Below, piece by piece: positions 44,901 to 58,100 of a stretch of 64,000 nucleotides of DNA (positions within the stretch are counted from its first letter, which is position 1; each line of letters begins with the position of its first letter). Location: contig CAJINV010000012.1 in NCBI GenBank assembly GCA_905178155.1, forward strand, positions 367,271 through 431,270, given 5' to 3'. A program made the position numbers and the translations under genes. The notes under the pieces are model-generated. The model had not been told where the DNA came from and did no database searches. It saw nothing but the letters and a program-made list of their open reading frames with translations. Origin of the DNA: Amoebophrya sp. A120. Lineage: Eukaryota; Sar; Dinophyceae; Syndiniales; Amoebophryaceae.

Positions 44901-47900
44901 GCGGCCCGGTTTTGTAGGCCCTTCTCAAATATCAATTGCAAATATATCTAGGTCTGGCAGAATGCAGATTTTTGTCATGCTGTTTTTGCATGACGCAGCA
45001 GGATTGTCATGGAAACCCTCTAGCATCACAGATTTCGAGAACCTTCCACAATGCCCAATCCGCATGACAAATCCCCCACTTTGGTGACACAAAGTGGGCA
45101 CCTTTTGCTGCCTAATATGCATGAGAGATTTTATTTGTGTGTTCTGAAATGCGCATCACAAGTTCGCATCTTTCCAGAGCCAGACACATTTAGATTTACG
45201 GTTGATATCAAAATCGCGGAGTGGAGGTGTTGTGTGAAATTCGCCGGACGACGAGGACACCGAGGAGGCTTGTTCACCTTCGGCTTCGCGACAACTGGAG
45301 GTGGTGGTGGTATTGGGGTAGAAGTGTCAGTGCAGGTGGCTGACGGAACAAGCAGCAGCTGATCTTCTTTTTCCAGCGAAAAAATCTGACCCCGAACAGC
45401 AACATCTTCAACTTCAGGATGAGCTGCTTCTGCAGGCCTGCTTCCAGTCTCATTGTGATTCTTCTTTCCGTGGTGCGCCCAGGCCCAAGTCCGGTCTAAA
45501 CCAACTTCAGATGCTGGTGACGTAGCAGCTTCCTCGTATCCTAACCCCGCTCGAATCGCTGGCACCAAGTTCACCTTCTTGGACAGATCTGTCGGTGGTT
45601 CGAGAGCGAAAATAACCTGGTCGTGTGGTCCTACTTGTGAGCAGTTCGCTCCTTGCGGAGGCTGCTCATCTCCCGCGTGATGTAATGTAGATGTCGAAAG
45701 AAGAAAGTCTCGCTCGTTCTTTTCGTGCAAGAACTTCTCCGCATGCAGCGCCACCAGTTCCTTCGCCACTCCAACCACGTCTTCAACCGTAATGTCCAAC
45801 TTTTTCCTCCATGTTAGGTCGTGGATCATACGATCCCACTTGGCCGCTTCCGCTTTCTCATTGTTCTCATGTGGTGAAGTAGATCCGCCGTCTTGATGTT
45901 CTTTCGCCAGCGCCACGGAAGAGGACTTTTTCTCGGATACTTTTCTCTGATCACGATCGCCAGCAGATATTAAACGCCTTTGAGGTCGTGTTGACACGTT
46001 CAAGTCCACCTCGGTCAATTTCTCATCTAAAATCTGTTGTGAAGAAGCAGAGGAGCAACACGTCGTCGGCGCGCCGTTCTTAGTATCCACTCGCTCAGTA
46101 GTTTCTTGCTCTATCGGCATCTGTAGCGAAGAAAACTGACTTAGAAACGTGATGTCGCAGGCTAAAAACTCGTATGTGTCTGTCTCGTTGCTGCTCAGCA
46201 TCGGGTGGGGGTTCCGTCGGATGCAAAACTCAATTTTCTGCTCCAAAACGTCCGGAATTGTAGTAGCAGTACAACTCGCTTTCTTGACCTTATCCTTAAA
46301 TTTTGCAGCTTTATTTCTTCCACCATGAGCTGCTGCGCCAGCTTTCTTGTAGTCCTCCAGAGTGGCTTATGCAATACAAATTTCCCGTACAACATGTAAG
46401 TACAAGATGCATCACAAAGTTCCGCAGTTTGGGGAGTAAAACTTGTCATGCTAAACTAGGATCGAAGGCAGAGACCGCATTTGTACGTGTACGGAAAATT
46501 TCCTGTGGATATGAGTTCTTTGAAGGGGAAGTCCCCGCTTTCCTTCGCCTTTTCCAGGTCGCGAACGTTTTCCGCGAGAGCCAGGACCCTGCCCTCCATG
46601 AAGGGACTCTGGATAATCGCGTGCACCTCTGAGATTGTTGTCCTTTGAGACCTCACGGTCGTCTTCCCTCTCCGCGATTCCGTTTCGATCTTTTCCCTCT
46701 TTATCCTGGTTTTGTGATGCACTTTCGTCACGTAGCCCTGGATCCGCAGTTGTGACGCTATCAGATCCTCGCGAGACCGCATGGGGATGAAGGGACACGA
46801 GGGACCATGTACGCTGGGATGAGGATGGTCTTTCTCATGCTGCTGGCTAGCCATTACAGCTGCGCTTATTTTCGCTTGGTTATTTCTCCCTGCAGCTACA
46901 CTTGTTCCACTGGTTGAATTCCAATTCGCTGCAGCTGCACTTGTTCCTACTGCAGTACAGCTCGTCGTCAAAGCCGTCCGAATACTAGCATATTTTGATA
47001 CACAGGGCCCCAGCACGTCGGGGTGATTTATTTTTGTCTCCGTAGTTGCTGCGATTTCCACGCCGGACGAGTTGCTGCCCGCGCTTTTCTGCAAAGCTGG
47101 AGTCTTCAGCTTCGGACCACACAGCGCCAAATTGATCCTCCTTACATCCTCCACCATCGCTCCCTCGCCCCCCTGAAACTGGTGGGCTTCCGTTACCTTC
47201 GCGCAGGGGTTTTTGAACAGTCGAAACTCAATATCCTACGTAAAAACGTCCCCACCCCAGAGTCGAGATGGGGAATCGGCTAGGCAAATCCACAAGTGTT
47301 GGCTGTTTTGCATGACAAATTTGGACTCGTAGTGTAGTACTGTTTGAGGTAGTTGAGCAGGATCACAGATCTAGTATATCATGCTGATTGCAGCACGACA
47401 AATGCCAAGACGCGACTAGATAATGCTTCTCATGGCGCTTCGCATGAGAAATATGCTCAGCATGCAGATTTGCATTACAACTATGGGGTGGGGACGTTTT
47501 CGAATACGATACTCAAACTTCTGCCCGACCGCGAACTTGACCACTTCGAGGTGTTTGGGGTTTTTCTCGCTTTGCTTGAACGTTTTTGGGAGCAGAACGG
47601 TGTTCCCCGCGATGGTAGACCACATTTTCGCCGGATCCGGGGACCGCAACACCGCCCACTGTGCCTATCCTGTGCAAAAGTTTTGCACTCGTAGTAATCG
47701 CAAACATGCATTACAAATCCTGCTCTCAAGGTAAATCTGCATTACAAATTTTATTTCTCATGCTGAGGAAATTTCTAATGCATTTATACGAGTACGATAC
47801 TTTTGCAATGCATAGTGCCTGATCGTCCGCAACTTTGATCACGTTACCAAGGATCCGAGTTTTCTTCTTGCACAGCTCGTCGCAGGTAGGGGGCTGATGT

Positions 47901-50419
47901 TCTTTATGATGTTCAGCAACAGCTGCTACAACTGACAGAGATAATTTGGGGGCATTGGCCGGAGTCGCTGTTTTGGAAGTGTGTCGTGAAGATGTAGGCA
48001 AAAGCTCTTTCATCTGCGCAGGTGCTACAACAGCCGTGGGATCTTCCCGCTTGCTCGGCTTGCTGCCGTTGATGTGCACAATCGGTGGCACTATCATCGG
48101 TACAAGCTCCGGGGGCTTTAGGTGGGTTCCACCTGCTTCGGAGGCTGGTCTCTTTTGTGGTTGCACCTCCTCCTGCGGCGGGCCGTGGTCCTCGTCTAGC
48201 TTCTTTTCTGTCGTCTTTTGAGACCCCCGCCGCGCAACCTCCCCGGGAACGAACTCCGGCTGCGCAGAACCCACGGTGTCGGTGGTCGTGTTGTGCTGCA
48301 TCATCTGCAGCTTCATCTGTTCAGATCGAGTAGTGATCAGTTTCTCACCATGCTGACAACTAGGCGGACTGTTTGTGCTGGTGACCATCGTGCTGGGCGT
48401 GTTGACAGAATCACCTGCTCGACATGCCCCTTTACCCGACCACGACGCCGGCGTCGTCACCACAGAGCAAGAATTTGCCGGACTGGGGTTCTCTCCTGCA
48501 GTAGTACAACTGCGCACAGCTGCTGGTTTCTCGAACCTCAACTCGACAGCGACGAACTGCTCCCACTTGTGCTCTTTCGGCTGCGGGTTGTGGGACAGTG
48601 CGAAAGAGACAAAATCTCCTTTATTGTAAACCCGGTTCCGGTCTTGTTCGGACAAAAACCACTTCTATGCATTGCAAAACAAGTATCGTACTAGTACGAA
48701 AAATCGCATGACAAATTTTCGCAAAAACAAAAACGCAGTTTGTCATGCTGAATCAGTTAGAAAATTAGATTTGTCATGCCAGACTGCGATCTGGTGTACG
48801 AGTGCGATTATACTTTTGCAGTGGATAACTCCTTTCGACCCACCACGTGGTGGCGGAACAAGGACTGCGGCTTGATATGCAAGAAAAAAACTGCGTCAGA
48901 GTAAATCTGTGATGCAGAAAATGCAAAACAGTTACACTTGTCATGCGCCACATGCATGATCGGCTCGTGTTTTCCGTTCCTCAGACAAACTTGTGATGCT
49001 GTTTTCCCAAAAGACTTACACTAGCAAAGTTTTTTTCTTGGATACTTGATCATCAGCGAGGACTGCGATACGTGCAGGAATTTGACGATCTGGTGGTTTA
49101 GAAGTTGTGTTGATGGGGATCTGTTCATCTTCGGGTATGTAGCTTTGCTCATAAACACTTCTAGTGATCTTGTCAAGAACAACACGGTGTTAGAGCTTCG
49201 AACTACGCAGACGAACTTCGTATCAAATGCATTTTGAGGTGGACCACAACGACATTCTCACTCACTTCCTATACGCAACAAAAACGTATATTCGACAAAC
49301 CGTTCCCTCCAGCCTGGTCTCTTTGCGCACAAGGTCGTCCCCAGAGAGATATTTCGTCCGATCCTTGTTCGCGTCGCGGAGGTTCGTCCGATCCTTGTTA
49401 TGAAAAGTTAGATTTTTGCCACCAGCATTTTTTCCCGCAGCACTCCTTGCAGAAGATGAGCCGCCCAGCCCTGGTCCTCCGGGCGTGGAAGTAGTTGTAC
49501 ACGAGCCGCTTGCACATGCACCTCCAGCAGCCGTTTTATTCTTGCTGTGGACAGTGGTTTTTGGGGTTTTTGGCTTCCGTTTGGACTTGGACACGACAGT
49601 CTTAAAGCCGTCGTTGTCATCATCAATGAGGCCCAAATCAAAAAGTGTCGCAGCGTCTAAGTCGGAACAGTGCATCAAGAGATGGTCGGAAGGATTTTTG
49701 ATTTGGGTAGTATCTGATGACTTCAAGGGAAGTTCGAGTTTCGGCTCCCGCGAAGCAGGAGGATGAATATCATGCCGATCTACTCTCCTCGCAGAGTTGG
49801 ATTCTTTCTCGTCGTCCCTTCCGGAGCCCGAAGCACGATCCCGCTCCTTTTTCGCCGCGGCCTCATCTGTTACTAGTGCCAGATGATGCCAATGTTTTGT
49901 GCCACGTGTACTCGCGCATGCGCCTTGCCCCCGCACCACCAGGCTAGAAGAAACTGAACGACTACCTTGGGCCCCCGTTTGTAGTTGCTCCGCTGCGGAT
50001 TCGCGTCGGAATTGTGCTAATGCAGCTGAAGCTGACAAACTGGAACCTAATTTTATTTCGCGTCGACTAGAAGAAGTCGTGGGCGCACCGCTGCTGCGCA
50101 TTGGATGAAACGCGTCCTCCTCGTTCTCCTCTACTTCACAAGAGAACTCTTCTTCCTGTTCTTCTGCACGGGCGGTTGAAGATGTGCCGCAGTAAAAAAA
50201 ACCGCTATCCAAAACAGTCGCGGAGGTCCTCGTCTTCTCCGGTATAATTGTTTTCCCAGCGGCCACAAGTGATGTTTGCCGACTCATCTTCATGTTCTCG
50301 TCGGGATTGATGCAGCTGCGAAAACTCGGCGTCGGAGAATCCTCGAGCTCCCAGGCTTCTAATGACTGAAGAGTAGCAGCTTTTTGCAAAGCGAGGGAAA
50401 TTTTTGTACTTGTTGACAT
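41931..50419 (-). CDS. ~2,200-residue protein with OB/cold-shock-like segments
   Basis: Exons are 50419-49266, 49160-49051, 48876-48832, 48665-47821, 47666-47517, 47231 to about 46460, about 46371-45213, 44929-44536, 44268-42819, 42604-42106 and 41950-41931 (TGA). Eight of the introns are introner elements with checked frames. The first is an ordinary GTGAGT...CACTAG intron, and the sixth is a very short unresolved one. The protein has an acidic/Ser-rich N-terminus. Three segments then open alike: RLEGTVCRIYVFVAYRK, RILGNVIKVADDQAQWAVL and RIQGYVTKVHHKTR. The first continues to NKGDFVSFALSHN and FVAVELRFE, the second to VVKFAVGQKFEFRL. These recall the first and last strands of cold-shock or other OB folds, which would make it an RNA/DNA-binding protein (inference). 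The C-terminal half is Pro-rich (PPLPPPLPPLMP) and disordered. Confidence 0.7.
41951..42105. mobile_element. Introner element, family B
   Basis: TATCCTGTGCAAAAGCATCG and inverse, direct repeat TTCAT. It leaves a final 20-nt coding exon (KVLWQ-stop). Confidence 0.8.
42605..42818. mobile_element. Introner element, family F
   Basis: TATCCCACGAAAAAACTGT and inverse, direct repeat CACAA. Removal gives VDLERCEQMDKHL. Confidence 0.85.
44269..44535. mobile_element. Introner element, family A
   Basis: Left end TATCAAATGCAAAAATGTC, direct repeat TCCGC. Removal gives CDAAAELWEDSS. Confidence 0.9.
44930..45212. mobile_element. Introner element, family A
   Basis: Ends are diverged (ATCAATTGCAAATATATCTA and ACATTTAGATTTACGGTTGA), direct repeat TCAAA. 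Removal gives HSAILRRAYKTG. Confidence 0.8.
46372..46460. mobile_element. Very short intron, introner-like core only
   Basis: About 90 bp. Its ends are little more than TTATGCAATACAAAT and ACTTGTCATGCTAAAC. I found no convincing direct repeat, and the exact junction is unresolved. Confidence 0.45.
47232..47516. mobile_element. Introner element, family C
   Basis: TATCCTACGTAAAAACGTCC and inverse, direct repeat ACTCAA. Removal gives GQKFEFRLFKN. Confidence 0.85.
47667..47820. mobile_element. Introner element, family B
   Basis: Intact ends, direct repeat GTGCCT. Removal gives VADDQAQWAVL. Confidence 0.9.
48666..48831. mobile_element. Introner element, family B
   Basis: TATGCATTGCAAAACAAGTA and inverse, imperfect direct repeat ACTTC/ACTCC. 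Removal gives GRKEWFLSEQ. Confidence 0.8.
48877..49050. mobile_element. Introner element, family F
   Basis: TATGCAAGAAAAAAACTGCG and inverse, direct repeat CTTGAT. Removal gives SLMIKPQSLF. Confidence 0.85.
49161..49265 (-). other. Conventional GT-AG intron
   Basis: Donor GTGAGTGAG and acceptor GATCACTAG give an in-frame join VAYRKSVYEQSYI. It has no inverted repeat or core motif, which shows that both intron types coexist in one gene. Confidence 0.7.
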
Positions 50420-52115
50420 CCTTCTCCTTGTTGTGTCGCGGAATTTTTTGCGAAGAGCGTGGATCTTCTTGTTTTTATGTCGACGGACAGAGTAATTATT
50501 GTAATCTCGTCAAATGGTTGATGGAAATGGAATAGAAGTGTTTTTCAACATGGGAAGTAGTTAAAACGTATCGCCTTCGATTACGAAGCGGATGATGCGT
50601 GTAGTCACAGAAATGATCTATCGCTGCCGTTCTACACCAGTATCTGCAGCTAGCGCGACGGGGACGAAAGGCATACGAAAGATTTTTACACTGCACAACG
50701 ACCTTGTGTTCGGATACGAAGAAATGAGAAAAAATATTCTACTCAAGAAGTACTCTAAAAAGTCTAGAAAGTGCACACATCTTTGTAGCTAGCTTGTCGT
50801 GACAATTGTTTCCTTGAAGATCAACAGCTTCAGCTAAGAGTTGTTCGTTTCAAAAAAAAGTTTGTCACTGCCGGGGTGAAGTTGTAGATGTGATGACTTC
50901 TTTCATCTTGTTCTGCTGACCACATTGACAACCCGAAGATTACCAGGTCTGTACTCCCTGACTCTAAAGTTGACCTGCGAGGGGACAACTACGCACTCTG
51001 CCGACAACATCAAAGGCAAAGCTAGCGTTTGTGAAATAGCTTTAACGGTCGTCTTCGCACGAGAAGCTGCGGATCAAAGTAGGAACTACTCCGAGTGGCA
51101 TGGATCAGTGTCTCAAGATCAACATCTTCGAGTGCTGTTCGTGTTTGCACTCGCTTGTTGAGCGCGCCGCGCTAGTTCTGATATAAATGTTCTTCCTCGT
51201 TCTTGTACTTCGTTAACCTTCATATGTATGCTGATGTGACGAGTACTCCTGAAGAAGATGACCAGAGTGGTACATCATGCGGATCTTGTCAACAGCTTCA
51301 ACATGCACGAAGCGCCTGCCAGGCGTTCTCGTGCTGACGGATCCTCAATCTTGGAGAATGCACGCGCTCTCCTTTTCCAATTTTTGCTGACATTCGGCTT
51401 CGAAACCAGATGAAAACAGCGGACGCCTTCTATACCCTCGCAGAACGTCGCTGCGCGCAGGGGAATGGCAATAAATAGACCATCAACGAGCATGATCAAA
51501 TATGTTTTTCATTCCCCGCTTGCCAATAAACTGGCAAATTATCAACATGTCGAGTCTGTTTCATATTCTTCACGCTGCAATAATGCCGTGTCAGAGTAGA
51601 AGACTACCTGGAAATAAATGCAGCAGACCCTGTTTCGGTAAAAATGCGAAGCTTCGCAAGCTTGTGCCTGAAATTGCTGCGCTCTGGATCATACGAGCCA
51701 GATTCAAATATGAAATTGATAGACTCTTGCTCTCTCTGTGAAACATAAGACTGCACCAGACCTTTTATCTACGCATAAATGTCTGCCCTGAGTCAAGCTA
51801 AGAAAGCTGCATTTTCTGAATCTGAAAGCTTGATGAAAACTGCATCTTCATAATCGTGCAAACAACTAGAACTTCTACCCTAATTCTTAGTCGAAATTTT
51901 CGTTTGGTAACACAAACCGTATGATACATTCTTTGAAATTCTGTAGCATTCTTCTGAAACTGTGGTAAACCTAAAGCTAAAACGAGAATGTGAAGTGAAG
52001 TGAAAAGCTGATGTGTATAAAATCTTACAACAAATGAGTCTTGCCGCGTAAAAGTAAAACTGAAATCCTCGTAAATGATCATATAGAAGTCACTGACGCC
52101 TCCTACTGGTACAAC
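50420..52115. other. Intergenic, nothing recognised
   Basis: AT-rich compared with the genes. It has no introner ends and no frame above background that I can support. It should hold the 5' region of the 41931-50419 gene and the 3' region of the next gene. Confidence 0.5.
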
Positions 52116-55100
52116 TTACTCTTCCTCCTTCCCCTCCATTAAAATCCTCTTCGCCTCTTCTACCATCTTGATCGCCGACTCGTAGTCCCCGTCCCTATCT
52201 GCGGACTCCAACAGGTAATCTAGTTCCTTCTGGTACGTTGCTTGCAGCTTCTCCAGCTCCGCCGGCAAATTGACGGACGAAGATGCGGAGGAGGAACTGT
52301 GAGAAAACTCTGGATTCATTTTGCAGCTCGTCTTCCTACTATCTTCAGTAGCACTGACTGGTGTTTCCTCGTCGTGACAGGAACTACTTGATGATTGTTC
52401 TCCGCTTTTGTTGTTACTGCACCGCCCACTCGACGGAGAGCCAGCACTTCCCATACTGTGCCTGACGTAGTTGCCATCTTCATCTGCGTCCTCAGCAGCA
52501 GAGCCGGCATTATTCGGTGTATTCATGACGGAAAACATATCCGATTGCGCGAACGTGTGCGCCGGACTACAAGAAGACGTCGGGGTGACGAAAGCGGCTC
52601 CGAATGTTGATCCGAACCAGCTTTCAAAGAACCCACCGCCGCTAGTACTGCTTTCTTGCGCCGTCTGCTGATCAACATCAAGGGTTCTTGCTTTGTTGAA
52701 CAATTCCTGCGGCAGGTTCTTGCTGTTAGAATTCTTTGCGTGGGGTGTGACCGGGGAGAGCAGTTGACTCTTGTCTACGTCGTTTTGGTAGTTTTGCGGA
52801 TCAGCATCAGGAGGGACTGCACCTGGCGTAACTGCCTCTCCGTCGGGTAGTTGCTCTTTCCCGGCACTCAGCGTGGCGTGGTTGGCTTTGTTGATAGTTT
52901 TGTTAACATTATTATCCGCAACATGCTGCTCAACATCTTCTTCCACCTGCTTCTGTTCAGAAAGATCGACTTTGTTTTCATCTTGTCCATCCACTAGAGC
53001 GCCGCTTTTCATCTTGTTTTCGTTCGAAGTAGATTTTTGCTTCATCGCTTTTTCTACTTTGTCCTCTTCCTCCGCTCCGCTGCTGGTTCCCTCTGAGTAT
53101 GGCGCTCTTAACTGTTACACTCTCAGCTGTTACATGGATTTGTCATGCGAAAAAACCATCATCACCCACACGATCAAGCTGCTTCGCATGACAAATCTGC
53201 GAACGGCTAAGCAGTACCTAAATCTGTTTGGAATTTGTAATGCTACAGATGCAACAGCAACGGCAACCTCCCCGCTTTCACTGTTCCCATTCTTGCATCA
53301 CAAACCCATCTAACAGCTGAGAATGTAACAGTTGAGAACGCCATACTGAGGTCATGTCGGTTTTGAAGAAGTCCGCCACGAAATCTTCGGGAACAAGGGT
53401 TGTTTATCAAGTGCAAAAATGTCTGGGTCTGGAAGAATTCATGTTTGTCATGCTCGTCTGGCATGACTCTGAAATCTGTCAATGTCACGCACGTTACCCA
53501 AGAGGCCCGTTTTTCTGTGATGCAGAAGCGCAGTTTGTTATGCAGAATAGGCAAAACCTAGGAGCTCAGAAACTTGTCATGCTGAGCCAGCACTTGTGGC
53601 CTCATCATGAGACGCCACCCAGCATCAGAAGTTTCCAGACCCAGACACTTTTACAATCCATATAGTTGTCTTTCCAACTATTTCGTCCTCATTTGCAGCC
53701 ATGGCTACCGCGGTGTCGTCTGTCTCTGGGAGTGGGAGGTCGTGTTTGGGTTCTACTTTGACGGCGGGTTTACTGCTGGATGGCCGGGCGAGGACAGGAG
53801 CAGCACGACGTTTAATATTGTCCTCGTTTTTCATTTTTGCAGTTTCAGCGTAGTAAAACACCAGCGGTGGATGTTGACTTTGATCCTCGTCTTCATTTGC
53901 TGTAGCGTCGGCACTCAAGCAGGAGGAGGAGGAGGAGGAGGAGGAAGCAGGAACAGCATAAACCCTTCGTGGCCCCCGACGAGCAGGGTGGCCTTCGTGG
54001 CAAAGAGCCAGACACATACTCTCTGTGGCGGAGGACGAAGCCGAAGCGGAGAAGGAAGACAAGGAGCTGGCGTTTTTGTGTTTGAACGTCATGTCAAAGG
54101 CATTCAATGTGGTGGAAAACACATCTGACATGATGCTAACGCCATTTATTTTATCTTCTCTGTTCTTGTCTGCTGGTGGAGAAGTGCAAGTAGGTCCAGG
54201 TTTAGTATTTTCCTCTACTGTCGCCGCCGACGTACCATCGCCGTAGGTCGCGGTCGAAGACGAAAGATAAGTCCCAGCGAAGCTAGTACTAGTACCCGAC
54301 TTGTTGTTATCCTTGTTCTCATTCTTCCCGCCTGCTGGCATGGCGTCCTCGGTAAGAACGTCTTGGCTCCTGACGTAGATGTCCTCGTCCCCAGCTGTTC
54401 TTCCTGTTCTTGTAAGCGGAACTGCCGCCACTGTCGCATTCTTATCGTGCACAACCACCTCCAGTTCCCGCTTTTCTTGTTCCACTATTGTAGCAAACTC
54501 GTTATTCCTGCATCTTCCCACAACAATTTTCTTGTATTCTGTTTCCCCTGGGACCCCGCCGGTCAGCTTGTACAACTCCAACGACTCTTCCCACTCTTCC
54601 CGGTGCCAAACTAGATCTTATGCATTGAAAAAGTATCGCACTCGTAGTATTGCAATACAAACTAGCTCAGCACGACAAACGGAATTTGTTATGCTGATTT
54701 AGCTTGAAAGAGAGATTTGTATTGCATGACTGCGCTCAGTACGAGTATGATACTTTTGCAGTGCATAGATCTCTTTCCCAGACAAGCTCCAAAAGGCCCA
54801 CCGCGTAGTCTCGGTGGTCGTGCTGGACCGGGTGTAACTCCGGTATGCATTGAAAAATTTTTATCGTGGTAGCAGTAATTGCATTACAAATTGAATCTCG
54901 ACAAGACAAAGACGAAAAGCACAATCTGTTGTTCAGAATCTGGCCAGGAGAAGGTAATTAATTTGTCCCGCAACACCATTGCAATTTCTACGTAAAAATA
55001 CAATACTTTTGCACGTCATATCCGGCAACCGGCGAGAACTGGGCAACACGTTGTGTAGCACCTCCCGCGAAATCCCTCGCGTCAGCAGCCACGCCGTGGC

Positions 55101-58100
55101 CATCTTCTGGATGTCGGAACGGATTTGATTTTTGTCACCGCGTATCAAATGTAAAAGTGTCTGGGTCTGGAAGGTTACCAGGTTTGTCATGCATATTTTG
55201 CATGACTCAGGATGTCTGTAATGCATGATCTAGCATCACATATTTCTAGAGGCGTTCCTGATGCCTATCCCGCATGACAAATGCCCCCCCCACGTAGCAC
55301 AAACTGGGCGCCTCTTGCTGGTCATGCAATACAGATTTTTTTAGAATCCAAAGTTAGCATCACAAGTTGCATTCTTCCAGACCCAGACATTTTTACATTT
55401 GATACCACGATGGTCCTTGGAACAAGGTAACAAGGAACCTAGACGTGACCGGGGGGGTCACGTCCGTCCGGCCGGCCGGACGGACGGCACGTGACCGGGG
55501 GTCGGTCGTGGTGGAGGAGGTGGAGGTGGCTGCGGTGGACCGCGCGGCCGGGCAACTAAAAAAAAAAAAAAAGGTCATGAGCTCGGCACTTCACTGAAGA
55601 ACTGCCTCTCTTCGTCACGCTCCGCCCCCGGTCACGCGGCCGGCGGCTGTCAGCTAGTTCGGGCGCCCAACTAAAAAAAAAAGGCCATGAGTTCGGTCTT
55701 TCACGGAAAACGGCGCGGCTCTTGCCCCTGGTCCGCCGTCGGTGACGCGGCCGGGGGCTTCTAGCTACCGAGGGCCACAGTTGCTGCGGCATTCGGGAGC
55801 GCCGAACTCGCCCCGAGGCCGGACTACCCCCGGTCACGTGCCGTCCATCCGGCCGGACGGACGGACGTGACCCCCCCGGTCACGTCTAAGTTCCTTGTTA
55901 CCCTGTTCTTGTGATTGAACGGGACCAGTGCCCTTTCGTGTGAGGAAATCCGCGCCTTCAGGCTCTCCGTTATCTCCGCATTGTAATATTCTTCCTTGTT
56001 TCTCTTCGTTTCCTCTACTTTCGCAAGCACCTTTCGCGCCAGCCGGTGGTCCTTCCGGCAAAACTCGTTGATGTCCGAAAAGTATGAAACGTTCTGCAAG
56101 AGTATCGCATTACCCTCGTAGATTTTTTTCGCAATATTTAAATGCATGACAAACGTCGCTACTGAGGTAAATCAGCATTGCAAATTGCAACTCCAGTACT
56201 CTTCCGCCTGCAAAGTTCCTACTATGTATGGTGCGATACTTACTTTTGCCAAGTCGATAAATCCATTATCAACTGCCGCAAATCTGGATCCGCGATGTTA
56301 TTGATTTCACGTCGGATGTACAGCGCCAACCCGTACTTCTGATCATTCAGCCGAAATTCCTCTCCGTACTGGTCTTCAAACTCGTGCCGCAACCGCTCCA
56401 CGTTGGCGTACAGGGTTTTATTTTTCTTCGGATTTTGATTTTCGAACACGTCGTAACTCGCCCGGTGCAGCTTATTTAGGTCCGACTTGGTCAGCGGGTG
56501 GGGCTGCAAAGTGCCGTCCTCGCGCAGTTCGAGGCTGGATTTGGTCGCCGTGCTCACGCCCTGGGTGAAAGCGGTGATGATTTCTTCCAATGCTTTGGCT
56601 TTGAAGTCCGGGCTCTCTTCCACCAACCGCTTGTAAAACTCCACCGGTTCTTCCTTCAGATAGACGTCCACTGCTCGGTAGCGCTGGTCCACGGCTTGCA
56701 AGAAGCCACCGTCTACTTTTTGCCAGTGGTCAGCTTGCGATGTAGTTGTCGTGTTGTTGTTCCCAATGGGAAGACTTTTCTGGTCAACTTCTGCAGAACG
56801 CGTAACATTAGCCGCTGTAATATTTTGAAGACCTTTTTTCTTCGACCCTCGTCGTGGTTCTACATCTACTGGTTCTTCCTCCTGCTCCTGCTTCGTGGTG
56901 TTAGTATCTCTTTTCGCCCAGAGAAGCTGTAGATTTTCCTTTGTATTCTCAACAACCACCGCCCGGTAAAGGAGTGGTGCCAATCGCACGGCGAAGGAGT
57001 GAACACCGGCCGGGAGTTTCTCTACCACAAACCGCTTTTCCGCATCGCTCTCCAACACTGCTTGTATGTACCGCCGAGAGATCGCGGCCAACTCGTGATC
57101 GCCAGTGAAATTGGAGGACGCGTTCGAAGACGTAGCCGCACTTGGTCCAGCTCCACCAGCACCTCCGCGAGTCTGGGGCGGACTGGGGCTGCGAAGCTTG
57201 CTGTGCGTCACCGTTTTCAGCTTCTCGACAATTTGCGCGGTTCTGCTCCCCCCGCCAATGATTTTGCAGAACGCATTCGCGGCTTCTTTGTGCTGTAATA
57301 GCTTCTCGGAGGATTTGCGCAAGCAGGTCACGAGATCTTCGAAGTCGAGCAAGTCGCTGCAATTAGGTGTGAAGAACAGCTTGGGGCTCGGTAGTGTCGT
57401 ATGAAATTTTCTTCCGGCGCTTTTATTCCCTACTTGTTCAGCGCTTTTTGTTTTTTCTTCCTGCTCTGCGCTATTCTTTCGCATGATCTCAACCAGCTTT
57501 GCAAACACCAAATCAGCAATCGGATCAGCTGGACCTCCGGAGCCACTACTCGTCTTGTTCTGCTTCAGTTCCGCTTGCCGTTCTTTCCTTGCCGGAGACG
57601 GAGTACAACTAGAGAGCTGCAATCTAATCCCGTTAGGAACATGATGACTCGTTCTTTTCATGCTGTCCTTGCTCTTACTAACGGTTTTCATCTTCGGCGA
57701 CTGCGAGGGTGCGACGTGCCGGCGGTCATTTTGTTCATAGTGATGTGGAGTATGTTTTACTCGTCCACGTCCTGCCGTTGTACTGTGGTTTTCCGACTTC
57801 GAAAAATGTTCGCTCCTTGAAGATCTTGAATTTGTACTTCTACTACTGCCTTTGCTCGGCACGACGCTACTGATGTTCGTCGGGATTGTGACACCTTTCT
57901 CCCTTTTCATCATCTTCAGGTACTCCGCCCGTTTTTTTCCGAAGTCAGCTAGATCCACAACTTTATTCGGCAAAACAGTAGAACCTTCGACAGTTGATGT
58001 TTGGTTGGCGTGGTGGTGAATGTTGCTGTTGGTCGTACTGTTATTCGTGTTTTGCATTTGCTGCTGTTGCTCCAATTCCTTCATCTTCGCTTTCATCGCA

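Noticed and set aside
55420-55911. Palindromic GC-rich block could be an origin or a bacterial terminator
   Set aside because: Its removal restores the reading frame via CTTG repeats, so an intron-forming inverted-repeat element is the better explanation.
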